Made by a program: the position numbers and the translations under genes
The notes under the pieces: model-generated
The model's database searches: none
Told to the model about the DNA's origin: nothing
The model's input: only the letters and a program-made list of their open reading frames with translations
In this document: piece by piece, positions 38,538 to 51,593 of the stretch
How the letters are laid out: every line of letters begins with the position of its first letter
How positions within the stretch are numbered: position 1 is the first letter of the stretch
Assembly (NCBI GenBank): GCA_003864495.1
Contig: ML133452.1
Location: 993,965-1,057,964, forward strand
Origin: Nemopilema nomurai
Taxonomy: Eukaryota > Cnidaria > Scyphozoa > Rhizostomeae > Rhizostomatidae
Length of the DNA: 64,000 nucleotides
Direction: 5' to 3'

Positions 38538-38963
38538 TACACGCTTTTTTATATAAGGAACCACTTTATAAGGAACCTACATGTACATCTACATGTAGAA
38601 GGCAGAAATATTTAAAGAACTTATACTACTAAAAACGAAATCACTAAGGAACTTTTCGACTTGAAGATTCTTTATAACTGCAAGCATCAAGAACTAAAAA
38701 GCCGTTTACATTCACTTGCAGCCAATACTCGCATAGATTGTTTGCTATTCGTGTGTCAAGTGCTTTATTGAGTAGTTTCCACATATGTTGTCTCGCCCCT
38801 CTCTCTATTAAGTGTTAAGGCTTATTGTAGTCAAATCACCGAAAGTGAGAACTTATAGAACTTTTAAGCACTTTTGGTACTAAAATCTGATGATTTTAGG
38901 ATCTACGAATAAGGAACTTTTGGAACTAGGCCTTGAGGTAGGTTCCTTACAAAAAAGCATGTA
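38538..38963. mobile_element. Full-length TACACGCTTTTTTATA MITE with TA borders
   Basis: The left end TACACGCTTTTTTATATAAGG is mirrored on the right by CCTTACAAAAAAGCATGTA. The element is about 426 bp, has no coding potential, and has TA at both borders, which fits a Tc1/mariner-type MITE. The copies at 20407-20645 and 32480-32695 correspond to its right half in reverse. Confidence 0.8.
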
Positions 38964-41941
38964 TAGTCGTATAAGCAAAAGGTATCCACAAGTAGGTTTC
39001 CAGGAGCCATACAGTGCATGCCAAGCATAGTCTGATTTCCAGACCCCAAAATAAAGTATTTGGTGTCAGTATGGCCAAGCACTGGTACCTGTCAGGGACA
39101 GCCACCAAGAGATTTTGTGAGAATTAGCACATGACATATAGGCGTCCATTCATACCTTCTTTTACAAAAAGGCGAGAACCGAATGCCTCTGCTTTTGCAA
39201 ATGGAGGCCAGTATCTTTTTGATTGCACCAATATACATTCTGATGACATTTTTATATCATTATAGGAGTTCTTCAGTCTGTCTATATATGAATGCAAAAT
39301 CCCGTTCTTTGTAAACAGAGAGAATTCTTGTGAAGTGTAGGAAAAGATGAAGCAAATAGAACAAGCAGGTAAATGTGCAGATGTCCAAATGTTATATGTG
39401 CAAAAACATGATAAACGTTCAGATGTATCTAATTGTCAAGTGCTGTAGTCTGGGCACGAACATAGCCTTAATGACTCACCAGCAGCATTCAATATATTCT
39501 TTTACATTCGTTGTATTCCGGTCATTCGTATCACACGTTCCGTATCGTACGCTCAACTCTCACGTTTTCACGTCTATCTTATCAAGACTTAGACGCATAG
39601 AGTTCACTAGTCAGTGTCTCTGTCTCTCTCTGTACTTCACACCAATCTCACGTCCGTCGCTTCGTCAATCAGGATTCGCAAAAACGTTGACTGACAAACC
39701 TTATTATCAAATTGACCTTGAATAACGGACTCTGGGCATTCAATCGGATTATTTTGAGTATCAACTGAAACACTTGTGAAAACGCCAACACTGCCCCTTT
39801 CCTCATTAGCTAGTTTTTCATGTAGACTACGTTCTAAAACCGAATCAAATTTGGCAAAGCTTTCCAGGAGCTCTCTATAATTGCCTTCATTAAGACTAGT
39901 GTCACATTAATCATGGACCGGACCCCCCCCCCCCAAAAAAAAATTTAGAGCAGTGATTTTGTATTAGAATTTATATCCTTTTCTTCCAAAGATATGGGTT
40001 CCTTTGTACCTGGGTTAGCACTACACTGTTTTTAAGGGTGCTTAAGGCTTCAAACTTTTGACTTCTCCAACTGATTGTGAGCCTGTTGGGTGGCATTTTT
40101 CGATTTTAAGGCATCAAAGACGCAAACAAACTTAAAAGAATTAGAAAGCCTTTATAAAAAGTAAAATTGTTAATTTGAATTGCGTTTTAAACCATGTCAA
40201 ATAACAAGGATCAAAAGTCTTCAAGAAAGAATTTACAAGGTATCTCGTAAATTTTGCTCTGAAACTAAAGCAAAAAAACAGAAGAAATGCAGAAAGTGCC
40301 AAGTGTACTGTGTTTTCTCAAAAAGGGGCCCCCTTCAAATACATGCCTCCCCCAAAGAGAAGCCGTTTTTTAATAGAAATCGCACTAAACAATACAACAA
40401 ATAGAGCCGCGGTTTTTTGGGAAAATACGGCATCCCACAATCCCCTAGTATTTGCATTTGGAGTATCAACATAGATTCCTCACATTCTATATACTAGAAT
40501 TGCGTACACATCTGCATGCCCAGCATCAAGCCTTCTATAAAAGAAGATTAGTCTATGTTCAGTGATCTTTGTTTATAAATTAAAAAACGTTACCTCTTTT
40601 TGAAAACGTTATCAGTGATTTTGGTCCACGGCTTTTTGTTTTCGTAACTTATTGGGTTTCTAGAAAGCTAGGCTTCTATCTAAAAATTCGTACTTCTACT
40701 TCACGAGTTGTCAGTGGTGGATCCAGGGCGTGCAAAGGGTGACAACGGCATTGGTCAGGTCGGTTTAGCATGGGTCAGATTTTCAGAGTAATGTTTCTGT
40801 CCTTAGTTCATGTGCGCTTTATATCACGCTAATTAGATAATACTAAAGAATGCAAGCATCGCCTACCTTAGGAAATTTGCTATTTGTTTTTCTTCTACAC
40901 AAAATCAATATTGTTGAATTATTGTGTTCGTGACGAAAATCTGACTGGAAGTTCCTTCAAGTTGATTTAAGCGAAATTTCGTTCTTAGAAAAACAATTCT
41001 CGGAACAGGTGGAACTGTGGAAGTAGCTTTCTAATACAAAAACCCATTGGATAATGACGATGTTAAATGCGCAGTTCCTCTTCAACGGGGGCCATTTGAG
41101 TGAACAACAAACCCAGGAAGATGCAGAAGTCAATGGGTTTTGGTATACAAACCCTCTATTATGTATGTAAATGTGGATTTATATTCTTCTTTTATATTCG
41201 ATTTATATTTCGAAACGAAATGTTTACAATCGTTGAGACTCCCTTTTGCTTGGTTCTGTTGCACTGCTGCCTTACTCTTAACAGAATTATACGCGAAATG
41301 ACGTCGAAAGATTGCACCTACAGGTTTATGAGATCACTTATATATTGCATTAAGTGATAATTTCGCGACGGTTGACATAATTCTTAATAATATCAGAACC
41401 AACTTCGCGTGGTCTTTGCTCCCCCAATCATTTGGTACTTCATCTCTCGATTTATATGTCTGTCAATAACATTTTCTTTTGCAATTTCTTGCACGGGGTT
41501 AATGCTATAATTTTCATCATTTTTTGTGCTTCAACTCCCCTTCAACTAAACGTTCAACACAACAAGAAATTCAATATTTGGACTTGTCTCATTTCTTCCC
41601 AAGCGTCCCTTCCCATAATTGTTTTTATGGTAAAATGAGATACTTAACGATCTTACTTTTTGGGTATGAATTGGGAAAGCATAAGCATTGCCTTAAACCC
41701 ATTGAGGCTTTTCAAACAATTTCGCCAGTCACTGTCTATGTTTCGATTCATCAATCCCATAAATTTCGCCTTAGCAATACAATGTGCGATTGATTAAGGC
41801 GATTCCGCAAGCACACTTTATGAGCACAGGGGACTGAAATCTCAAAGTTGTGGAACTGTCTTAGCGGCCATTCAGCAATGTTGCCTCATGCGATGCAATA
41901 ACAAAATGAAACAATATCTAACTAGCTGAGCTTCGAGCAAG
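38964..41941. other. Spacer upstream of ETS-3 exon 1
   Basis: No exon supported. Copies of two repeat families are present: part of the GACCAATCAGCG family near 39265-39330 (CAGTCTGTCTATATATG, AATCCCGTTCTTTGTAAAC) and a hAT-like end at 40716. A mononucleotide C/A tract is at about 39927-39947. Confidence 0.4.
40716..40850. repeat. Solo end of a hAT-like element
   Basis: GTGGTGGATCCAGGGCGTGCAAAGGGTG followed by GGTCAGATTTTCAGAGT matches the sequence at 55388-55500 (GTGGCGGATCCAGG...GTGCAAAGGGTG...GGTCAGATTTTCAGAGT). No paired opposite end was found nearby. Confidence 0.55.
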
Positions 41942-44900
41942 ATGGCAAGGCAAGAATTAAGCCCCCCTCATACTGATTGTTGTCTTGTAGGAGTGGATGC
42001 TATTCTAAACGATATCGCTTTTGATTTTGATGAGGTATGCCCAGCTTTAACGTAACTGTTAAGTCAAGGACATGCATTTCTTGGCAACAACTTTAATAGC
42101 TTTCCATGTTCATACTTGATTGCGCAGTCAATAAAACGGAGTCATTCAATTTTGTTTGCAAGGAATCTTAGTTGAAAATATTTGTAGCGTTTACAAACCG
42201 ACGTAGTGAAAGATTTAGGCCCGTTATAGGCTGGCGCTTAGCTACTCTTTGCTGATTTGGCCTACTTCCGCGCTTTGAGTTTCACCTCATGTTCATTTTC
42301 TACTTCATAATCTCTTTCTACGTCAAATCCTATCACCAATTGAAATGTTTCTGTTGTTCATAATGACTCCGTGTCTTGACACTTTTAGATGAAATAGCAG
42401 TTTTATAAGGATACTGTAATTTACGTGGGTGGTATCTAATCGCTCCCTTATAGGAAGATGATTGCTGTATTTCCGACTTTGTACAAAATCACGATTCTCC
42501 ACATCTCGCTTCCTCGCTTGGCAGTTTTCTTTGATTTCCTCATATACACTCTTGCTAACCTAGCCTAAAAAGCAGATCGATTGAAAGTGGGGTGCATTCG
42601 GGAATATGCAGGGGTAGCAACAAGTAAGTATCCATTCTTGTTTCTCACGAATGACACTCGGGTTTCTTCGGCACAGGCGACCTTACAGCCCGACCAAAGG
42701 AACATGTCATACTTCGATTCTGATGTCTTTTAGCTGGCGAGAGTATGCAATGAGAGTATGCAGACCGGAGTGCTAACTCTGCAAGCAGACTTCTTTCCTG
42801 GTTGCGCATTGTTAGGCCTGCCCTTTGCATTCTTTATCAGATTTCATCAAGTTGACCTTTTGGGGGCAGTGACATAAACCACAGGTTGAGGCCGTCTTTG
42901 AAAAGGTAACCAAGGCAGGCAGAAAATATAATTTTTAACGCGCTTATATAAGTATATCTCATTTAATTATATTGTTCATTCTGCACTTAGGTACGACCAA
43001 ATTTTGAATTTAAACCGCATCAACTTTATTTTCGATTACATTAATCGCTTTGTTAATTACATAAGCAAATAAATAATTAATTATGGTTGATAGAAAACTG
43101 ATCGTTATCTTCCATGGACTGCCCAATGCTCTAAAAAATAATTGGTGATAGAAACTGATCGTTATCTTCCATGGACTGCCCAATGCTCTTAAAGGCAGAT
43201 CTATATCCCTGTGTAGACAGAACAATTATAATGCGACATAAAAAAGCCAAGCCTTTTCAGTATGAACTGGACTCTCGATTCCTTAAACAAATAAAGAAAA
43301 AAACCACAACCATAACGATAGCGAGAAACTGAAAGCTGTCGGCCAGTTGTTGGTCGACATTATATCACATTTTTGCTGCGTTTACTTTTAATTTAAGGTT
43401 CATGTAATTGTATACATTACAATTCACACATGCAATCATACCTTTACATATACTTAGTTCCCTATTAGCTCTCTAACTGCTACTAACTCTAATAAAGATA
43501 TTTGTTGAAAGTGGAATAGGCCATGAACAAGTAGAGAAATGCTTAGCTTTGAGCCATTCCAAGCATGACATATTTTAGAACCCTTAAATTGAATAAAATG
43601 AGTACTATAAAGATGCCATTTAAATGAAGTATTCAATGGTCTTGAGTCAGTTAAATGTGCATTGCAGATGATTGCTTTGCTGCGACTGCTCAAAAATATT
43701 TCTGCTAGTATGTTTTTGAGGAATGTGTCACCATGAAATTGGTGAAGAAAAGTTGTACCAAAAATTAATTCCAAGGTTGATGATGAGGTTGCAACAACTT
43801 GAGTTCAAATAATCGGAAAAGGCAAAGTGTTTACCCATTACTTATGTTCTCTAAAATAGGGTCAGTCTAAAGTGCAGACATATAAATGATGCAATATATA
43901 AGTGAAAAACTGGCTTGCATTCAACAAAATCATCTCTACACAAGTGCTAGGCAGAAATGAAAGATCAGTAATATCGTAATCAATCTTTTTTGCCTCCCTT
44001 GTTTCTTCTTCCCTCTATTCTTCCAGTGGGGCTCAACTTCTGCCAACAATATTTCTCGTGTAGCTTGCATAGGTTTAATCAGCAGCCCATGAAAACGTCT
44101 GGCATAGTTTTTTAATCAAGCTTTTGTCTTAACTTCTCTTTTTGAACTAATGTATCTGTTCCTTCCTAATTTTTATAACAAAGAATCGTTTCCTATAGAG
44201 GCTCATTGTCTGCCTCTTTTCATATTAGCCTATTGCATCAAGCAATGTAATGCTTTAAGGACTTTCCAACACCGTTTGGCTCCCAGTGCAAGTTGAAAAT
44301 GAATGAACAGATCGAGAAGGCATTGACCTATCTAAAAGTCTACCATATTGCTTTCCAACTAAATGCAAGCTAAGCCCAATAGCTACAGCTTCCTTTTTTT
44401 ATTTACACATGTAACCTAATGCTTGGTGTCCACAAAAGTGTTACTTTTGGTTGATACAGATGTTGCAAATGTACAAACAAGTAATAATGATGGCAAAAAA
44501 GTCATCCACATCCATCCACAAGCTTTTCACCTCTAGCTTGCTTTATAGTTAAGGAAATGTATAAAATAAATTTGCAATTTCACTGAGAGATACCTTAACT
44601 AGATTGTCAACTTTGCACGAGATAAAACGAAAGTTATAAATAGAGAGAAAACGTTTAAACATCCAATTTCCCTTTTTGGTCATGGCTTTGCAAGCAATAT
44701 AGTTATTCAAGCAATTTTATGACAACATAGGCTAGTAACAAATGTGCAACTGGTAGACAGATCTGGCTTGCGTAAAAATCGTTTTCTCAATTTGCTAGTG
44801 TAAACAAGAAGGAATGGCGAAGAAAATTGTTACCTGCCATTTCAGTGTATGGTTCGTGCATTTATTAATAGCTTATTTGTTTTAAAATCCAGCTTCCCGA

Positions 44901-47139
44901 ACTGAATCAAAGTGATCTGCAAATCCTCCAAGATATTCAGAAGAGAGAAGAAAAAACCCTGCATGGCTTAAGCGACAGTAATGAACCATGTTCTACGCCA
45001 CTGTTGAGCAAAGACGTTCTTTCACCATTGAGACAGAAAAGTGATGTCGCTGGAGAAGGCTGTACCTGGGGCTCAATGTCTGGAGCTCTAAGTGGTGCTA
45101 CTGGAGGGGCAACACTTTCACGAACAGAAAACGATGTAGGACCAGTTGCAGTGGTAGAAGGAAGCATGAAAAGATCCTTGAGCGAAAGTTCTCTTCAAAG
45201 CGTATTCTCAACTTTATCACATGGAAGCGAAGATACAGAGTCAACAAAGAGCAGCGAAGGAGGGCAAATGCCTTCAAAGAAAGGTAATTGAAGTTTACCC
45301 AGTTTAATTTTATTGATTACTTCAACAATACGATGCGAAGGGGAAAATTATCATGGTCTTTCCTCTGACAGGTGCTAAGTTTGAAATTCTACATTAAAAT
45401 GTGAGGTTTCGGCAGCGAATAAAGTGAAAAATAAAATCTTCTGGGCAAATTGCTAAAGATGCAGTTGGGTAAATTTTTGTACATGGAATCATTGTTTATT
45501 GGGCTGGGCAAAAAAATATTGGATAAAAGACCTTTTGCTATCAAATTAATTTATCTTTGGTACAAACTCCTGGCTAAATATTGAACGGTCTCCTAATTTC
45601 AAAAGGTTCAAAATGCCATGGTGCATTGTAGGCACTTTTATATGCTGAATCCCTCTTCCTAGGGGCAAATAAGCGTAAAGGAAAAAACGTCTCAACCTGA
45701 TTTCAAACGTGTGTCAACAGTATAGAACAATTAAAGGAAAAAAGCAATCATATTTTCCTATCAAAACTACATGCAAGCGAACGGAGAGTCGAAATTATTG
45801 CATGCTAGATAGCAAAATGGAAACTCAAATTTGTCTTAGCATGCCCAGGAAACGTCTTCGGTCGATTGAACTTTGGATTTACTGCCTAACTGTTATGCTT
45901 GTAGCATTTCGCTGCAGACTAGAGCGCCCAAAACCCCAACCAAGCCCCCCTTCCCGTGAGCACACCCCGTACCTCAATCTTTCACAAAATATCAAAGAAT
46001 GAAGGCCAATGTTACAATGAAGGTCGATTCAGGTGTCTCTCTACCCTGTCCCTCGTTTACTTAATTTTTTGCGTTAATGTCTTTGATACCCAAAAAGCCT
46101 CGTAAAAGTGCCCCTCTCGAATACCGTAAATGACGAAATTAGCGTCCCCTGCCAAATAACCGCCCCTGCCGAATAAGCGCCCCGGGATAAAGACAATTTT
46201 TGCAATAACCGCCCCCTGTTTGAATAAGCGCCCCTAAAGCAATTGTTTTCATCGAGATTGTATTATGTTATAATCTTCTTTAGAAAAAGAACTGGAGAAC
46301 ACTAGAAATAACTTTTCTCCCTTACATGGTATGAATAAAAATTAACAAGCGCCGCTCCGAAACGAAAATAACTGGAGTGGTGCTGCACAGGGTGATGCGG
46401 AGGAGAAAGTAGTTTCTGTTTGCAGTACTGTTCACTTTCACATTCGGAAAAATGAATGAAAAAGAAACAGAAAGAAATACTAAGAAACGTCAATTCCAAG
46501 AAAATACAGACACTAGGCAGGAATTCGAAGGTACACTAAGTGCTCTTTTAGATACTAGAAAGGCAGCATCGGATAATGTCACATAAACATAGATTCCCGT
46601 CATGGCCTAGCCTCCTAAGCCTTCTCTTTGCAAATCACATCTCAAAAACTTTAGTAAAGTTTCTCATTGCTGTTTGTAAACAACATGATCAAATTCTTTC
46701 TTTATTATAAGTTTAGGTCAGGGCCTAAACTTGTGTCCCACAACCTCGACTGTTATCATCAATAATGCTTTCTCACATTTTCTAGCGTGGCCAGAGCGAC
46801 TTATCTGCATGCAGCAATGGTCTATATTTTATGATTTTTATTCTAGCTCCAGTCGCAAAAAAGAAGAAAGTTATGTTGGATGATTTCCTTTGGCAGCTCT
46901 TACAGGATGACCAATATGTTTCATACATACAGTGGACATTAAAAGAGAGATTGGAGTTCAAATTTAGCCGCCCTGAGATGGTAGCAAAGTTGTGGGGTGA
47001 CTTTAAAAACAGGAAGAGAATGACTTATGAAAAACTTTCACGTGGACTGAGATACTACTATCATTCTAAGAAGCTTGAAAGGATTCAGCATAAACATTAC
47101 CATTTTAGATTTTTACAAAGAAGCCTGGATGAAACCTAA
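41942..47139 (+). CDS. ETS-domain transcription factor 3 of a tandem cluster (3 exons, 258 aa)
   Basis: Exons 41942-42034, 44893-45283 and 46847-47139, phases 0 and 1. The start is in a good context (AAGATGG). Exon 1 (31 residues) ends DIAFDFDE. Exon 2 (32-161) starts LPELNQSDLQILQDIQ and becomes Ser/Gly/Thr-rich, with no Pointed domain. Exon 3 opens with a basic AKKKK run (165-169), possibly part of a nuclear localisation signal. The ETS domain (about 172-252) follows: LDDFLWQLL, YVSYIQW (Trp191), LEFKFSRPEMVAKLWG (Trp211), and the near-canonical recognition helix KLSRGLRYYY with Arg227 and Arg230, then YHFRFL. This is the most conventional ETS domain of the three. A 6-residue tail follows. 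AATAAA at 47239-47244, 100 nt past the stop, is a credible polyadenylation signal. An alternative first exon may lie at 37431-37487. Confidence 0.9.
42035..44892. other. First intron of ETS-3
   Basis: No additional exon seen. It includes the direct duplication at 43085-43192. Confidence 0.45.
43085..43192. repeat. Direct duplication of about 55 bp
   Basis: Two adjacent copies of a unit containing ACTGATCGTTATCTTCCATG and GACTGCCCAATGCTCT, separated by a short A/T-rich joint. Confidence 0.85.
46122..46245. mobile_element. TACCGTAAAT-type element fragment in ETS-3 intron 2
   Basis: Begins TACCGTAAATGACGAAATTAG and continues with repeats of AATAAGCGCCCC / AATAACCGCCCC, the complement-rich counterpart of the G-rich interior at 19845-20204. 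The opposite terminus is not visible. Confidence 0.55.
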
Positions 47140-47238
47140 ATTCTTATCTCACAGTTGTAAGCACGCATACTGTAATTTTACTGGGAGAACTTTTATTGAA
47201 AACAGTTTTAACAGGTAAAATACTTTTAGCTATAAGAC

Positions 47239-47244
47239 AATAAA
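47239..47244 (+). promoter_or_regulatory. Likely polyadenylation signal of ETS-3
   Basis: Canonical AATAAA 100 nt downstream of the ETS-3 stop codon. Confidence 0.5.
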
Positions 47245-48970
47245 TATTTCACTTTATAAAACTATGACCCTTCATATAAAAGTTCTTCCTCAAAGCTTCT
47301 GAATTTTATATTTCTTATTTGTCAAAACTTGACAGTATTATATTTGTAAAGAGCTGGTACCAGTATCTCTAAGAATGTTTATTGATGCCTTGAGATGTTT
47401 TTTATCATTAACAAATTGAGCAATTCATTTTCACACAGTTGCATTCAATTCTTAATGCTTAGAGTTGAAACACCCTTAGATGTTTATACTTTACATTGTT
47501 TGATGTGCATACCTTCCCCATAAGGGTGTTGTATACCTTTCTAAGGTCTCAGAGGTCTACAATTTTTTTGAAAAAAATGACTAACAAAGTGTCAATATTA
47601 ATCTGCTTATTTTTGCTTCACTTCCTCCTTTTAAAATTGTGAGCCTTTTGTTTACTGTTAACCCTAGTAACATGTTTAAAAAACTAAATAGACAAATTCA
47701 GACTAACAATTACATTGGCAAATTTGTATTCTTAGTTGAAGTTTAGAATTACGAGGTGAGTTCAAAAATAATATATTTAGATATGTATATATTTATTTGG
47801 AAAAGTGAACTTGTAGTGGAGCTATGTTTTGTAGAGGCTTTCATTTTAACTTTTCAAAAGAAGGGAATGGGTGCCTTTTCATCTACCATTTATACCCTGT
47901 ACCTTCAAAATTCTTACTTTTCACAGGATCTGAATTTTTAGGCTCACTGATGTGAAAATACATGACTAAGATCAATTTTAATATGTATTTTCCATTGTAA
48001 GTGGCTCTCTAATTCTGTTTTCTTTGTCACCATAATTAGAACACATCTCTATTAATAAAAAGATTTTACTAGCATTTTCATGCTTTTCAATAATGTTTTA
48101 CTAAGCTTATTGAAATTTTTCAATATTCCCAGGCACCTAATCATTTGTCCATAGAAGGTTTATCAGCTAAAAGATAGTCAGAAAAAATTTCAACATAACT
48201 CCATTCTGAACGTCCAGTAGCAAATGAGCCTAACTGCAGTTATGAATCCCTGGTATTAATTTTTGACCTCCACTAGATGTTGCTTTGACGAAGACTATTT
48301 TACTGTGATATTTTAGTTTTAACCTGGCAATGTGATACCACTGGTGGACAGCTCGACAAGTACGGAATTGTGGCTCCTAGATGAAGCAGATTATTTCAAA
48401 GAACATTTGTTAGTTATTTCAATATGAATGGTTGCGTTAACGCAACGGCTTTGTGTTTCCAAGCAGAGGGCGTATTTAAACTAGGAAAGGCCGATCACTG
48501 CAGACAATTTCTAGAAAGTAAATTGCTAAAATAGACTAGAATAAAATACAATAATTTTGTAGTTATAAAAGGTTTTCAACTCACACTTCGCAGTTCTCCA
48601 TTGTCGTTGTGTCACAGCTTTTATATCTTGTGACAGAGCCCTCTTGATTTGCACCATAACTTTCTCTCAACTTAATAAATAAATTGATCGCTGAATGTTT
48701 AGCGATTAAGCAATCGTTAGCGACCCAGAAGATAATAATTTCTGACAATTTCTATGCGTCTTTGCATGGCTTATAGTTTGTTTGAATTTCGAATCCAGCT
48801 CACAGAGCCGTGTGTCACAGAAGTCGAGGCAAGGCTTGTCTTTACACTTGGGAATTGAGATTGAAAAGGTGAAGACACTGGTCGTTGCACATGGGTTTGA
48901 GGACTAAGGACGTTGTACCGCGATTGCATTTCGGTGCACAAACATGTACAGAACCAAAAGCGCAATTGAA
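47245..48970. other. Intergenic region downstream of ETS-3
   Basis: AT-rich, with no supportable exon, RNA gene or transposon end. Confidence 0.4.
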
Positions 48971-48973
48971 TAA

Positions 48974-49336
48974 AGCCCTGTCCAAACTACACAAACTAAC
49001 CCAGGTTCGCCCCAGGTTATATCTAACCTTATTTTTCGGCGCGCAAAATGAGAACACATTGAAATATGCGCATGCGTTAAAAAGCTAACCCAGGTTCGCC
49101 CCAGGTTTTGTGTCCACAATAAGTATTCAGAACGCTAACCTGGGTTCCACCTCTGGAGATGGGTTAAACTAACCCAGGACGAACCCAGGTTAGTTGTGTC
49201 CACACTGCAAAATTTAACCTGGGTTAGCTAAACCCTGGGGCGAATCGGGTTAGTTTGTGTCCACACTGCAAAATTTAACCTGGGTTAACTAAAACCTGGG
49301 GCGAATCGGGTTAGTTTGTGTAGTGTGGACAGGGCT
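48974..49336. mobile_element. PIF/Harbinger-like MITE with TAA target duplication
   Basis: The left end AGCCCTGTCCAAACTACAC is mirrored by GTGTAGTGTGGACAGGGCT on the right (one mismatch). Both ends are flanked by TAA (48971-48973 and 49337-49339), the 3-bp duplication typical of PIF/Harbinger elements. The interior consists of repeated AACCTGGGTTAG and CGAACCCAGG motifs in both orientations, including an approximate 60-bp direct duplication near 49195-49320. No transposase. Confidence 0.8.
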
Positions 49337-49339
49337 TAA

Positions 49340-51593
49340 GCGTGTCTGTCTTCCATCGTTCCTTGGCTATTTTACGGATGTCGGAATTTGAATCACTGGA
49401 ATTCAAATTGTCTTCGCAATCAGATCAAACCGGCTTGCAAGGAAAGATACTTTTATAAGATACTTTCAACATCAGTTTTCAAAAGAATGATCCATTCTTT
49501 TTCTTCGATGTTGTCAGGGATACTATTCCATTTTTTGACACCAGAAGAAAATAAATTTCTATATGCATATTTTTAACCACACTTTTAGAATTTGTAAATC
49601 TCTCCTATCTTCATAGCATACATGAAGTCATGGATATTCCAGCGGATTTTTAGACCATTTTTGGGTAAGAAATGAAAAGGAGATCAAAGACTGTTTCTGA
49701 CTTTATATGGACAAACGTATCATCAAGCGGCAGATTTTGGACCATGACTTATAGACAACTCTCAGAATCATCAATGTATATTACTAAAAGCAGGAGTTCA
49801 AATACACATATCCGGGGTACACCACATTCCGGAGATTTTCCCGACACCAAGTCTACGACGTCTCTAAGTATCTTTGCTAGAGTTTTTCAAAATTTCTGTG
49901 GCACGTTCACCATGCACTATGGATACTCAACGTAGTCTTAGTTTGATTCCATTTGCTACATCTCAAGCGTACTTCTAAGGTTCATGGGTAAGCCAATTTT
50001 CTTTGCTTGTTAGGGTCAAAGCATTGTAGAATAATTGTTAAAAGTTTCTGAAAAAAATGGGGTGACCTTTATTCTGTTCCTCCATAAGTGATTTTAAAGT
50101 GATTACACATAAACCATTAATTATTTATTTCCCATATTGCTCTAGGACTAATAATTTGAGGCTTGATCAATGAAGTCATAGAAGTATCCAAAAAGTGGCA
50201 TTCCAGTAGCGAATATAGACTGCGTATCCAATTCGTCCCCAAATGAAATCCCAACACTAAAAAAATCATCTAAACTGTGTTTCATAATCACCCCTGCCTT
50301 TTGATTTGTTTTCTTACATAGCTAGGCTAGCCGACGATTGCCCCTCCACGAATACCGACATGTAACAGAACACGTGACTACCAATACAGGTATAGGCGTC
50401 ATTTTCTTCTTCAGGGTGTTTCTTTGGGAACATATAAACCTTGCCTCGCATTGATTGGCTGAATATAATGTTGGAGTCTGGTGTTGCCCCCTGACACCTA
50501 TATGTATATTCTATAACATTGTACTGCATAGTCATTCTGTGATAGTACTAGTTGTGTAAACACCAATACAGACTCTTCTGTTGAGTTATTCCTAACAATA
50601 AACGTCTTCATAGCTACTTAATAACAGCATGAGCACAGAGAAAGGTGATGCCATTAATAGTCTCTTCTAACCGTTCAAATTATACTTCAAGTAGCGATAT
50701 GAACAAAGTCAGACCATGATGATGAGATAGTTTACTAAATTATAGCAGATTAGCTTTCTCAGACGTAGGGTCCATAATCTACAATACTTTGCGCTTATCT
50801 ACAATATTTTGCATCAACTCAAATGGCAAAAGAATATGATCTTTGAAAAATTGGCAAAATAAGTATTTTCAGAACCTTGAAACTTATCGTGTGCCACACA
50901 AAGGAAGTCTCCAAGTTGCAATTTTCGAAAATCCATCTTGACATCTGAAAGAATCGTGGCAAAATTATCAAGCAAATTTAAATTGGACCTCATAAGGGAG
51001 ACCAAGTTTCCTGATAAATGAACACAGATGAATACGTAAAATAGAGCCTGAAATTTCCATTCAGAAAAAGGTGTAAAGAGGCAAAGCATGGAGATGAGCA
51101 TGTGATTCTAAACGACCAGTAGATAACTCTATTGATATCATTAACATCAACGGCCAGCGGTGTCAACGTAAATAAGTCTGTCCGATTACAGAGCTAGTTG
51201 CAAGCAACAGATCAAATAATTGCATCAAGGCACTTTGCCAGTGACAAAGTTGGACACATTGGTTGACAAGACCATAGCATAAACACAGGTTGATGGTAAC
51301 TCAAATGGAGGCGATCAAGCTAACAATGACACGAGGTGACAAGAAGTGGGCCACTTGTTGGAATTCCCAAAGATCTTGTGAGCATCTTAAAAATATGCAA
51401 TACAAGATTGTTGCGGGAATTCTGATAGTTAAGTAGTATCACATGATTTAGATCTTATTTTGGGAATTCGAGCAGTTCCGATCGCCTGAAAAACAGCAGA
51501 GCAAACTGGTTTTGTGTGAATTTCCCGTTTGCGAAGGAAGGAAACCGATTGATTGAACACGTGCCAGTGTTGATTCTTTTTCTAATTTAACTT
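49340..51593. other. Intergenic region left of the inverted array
   Basis: No supportable gene. Short frames (for example 49672-49935 plus and 50814-51101 minus) have no recognisable motif. A fragment TAGCTACTTAA near 50610 resembles the array unit to the right. Confidence 0.4.

Noticed and set aside
20893..45283. Pointed (SAM) domain in the middle exons of the ETS genes
   Set aside because: None of the three middle exons shows the helical pattern or conserved Trp residues of a Pointed domain.
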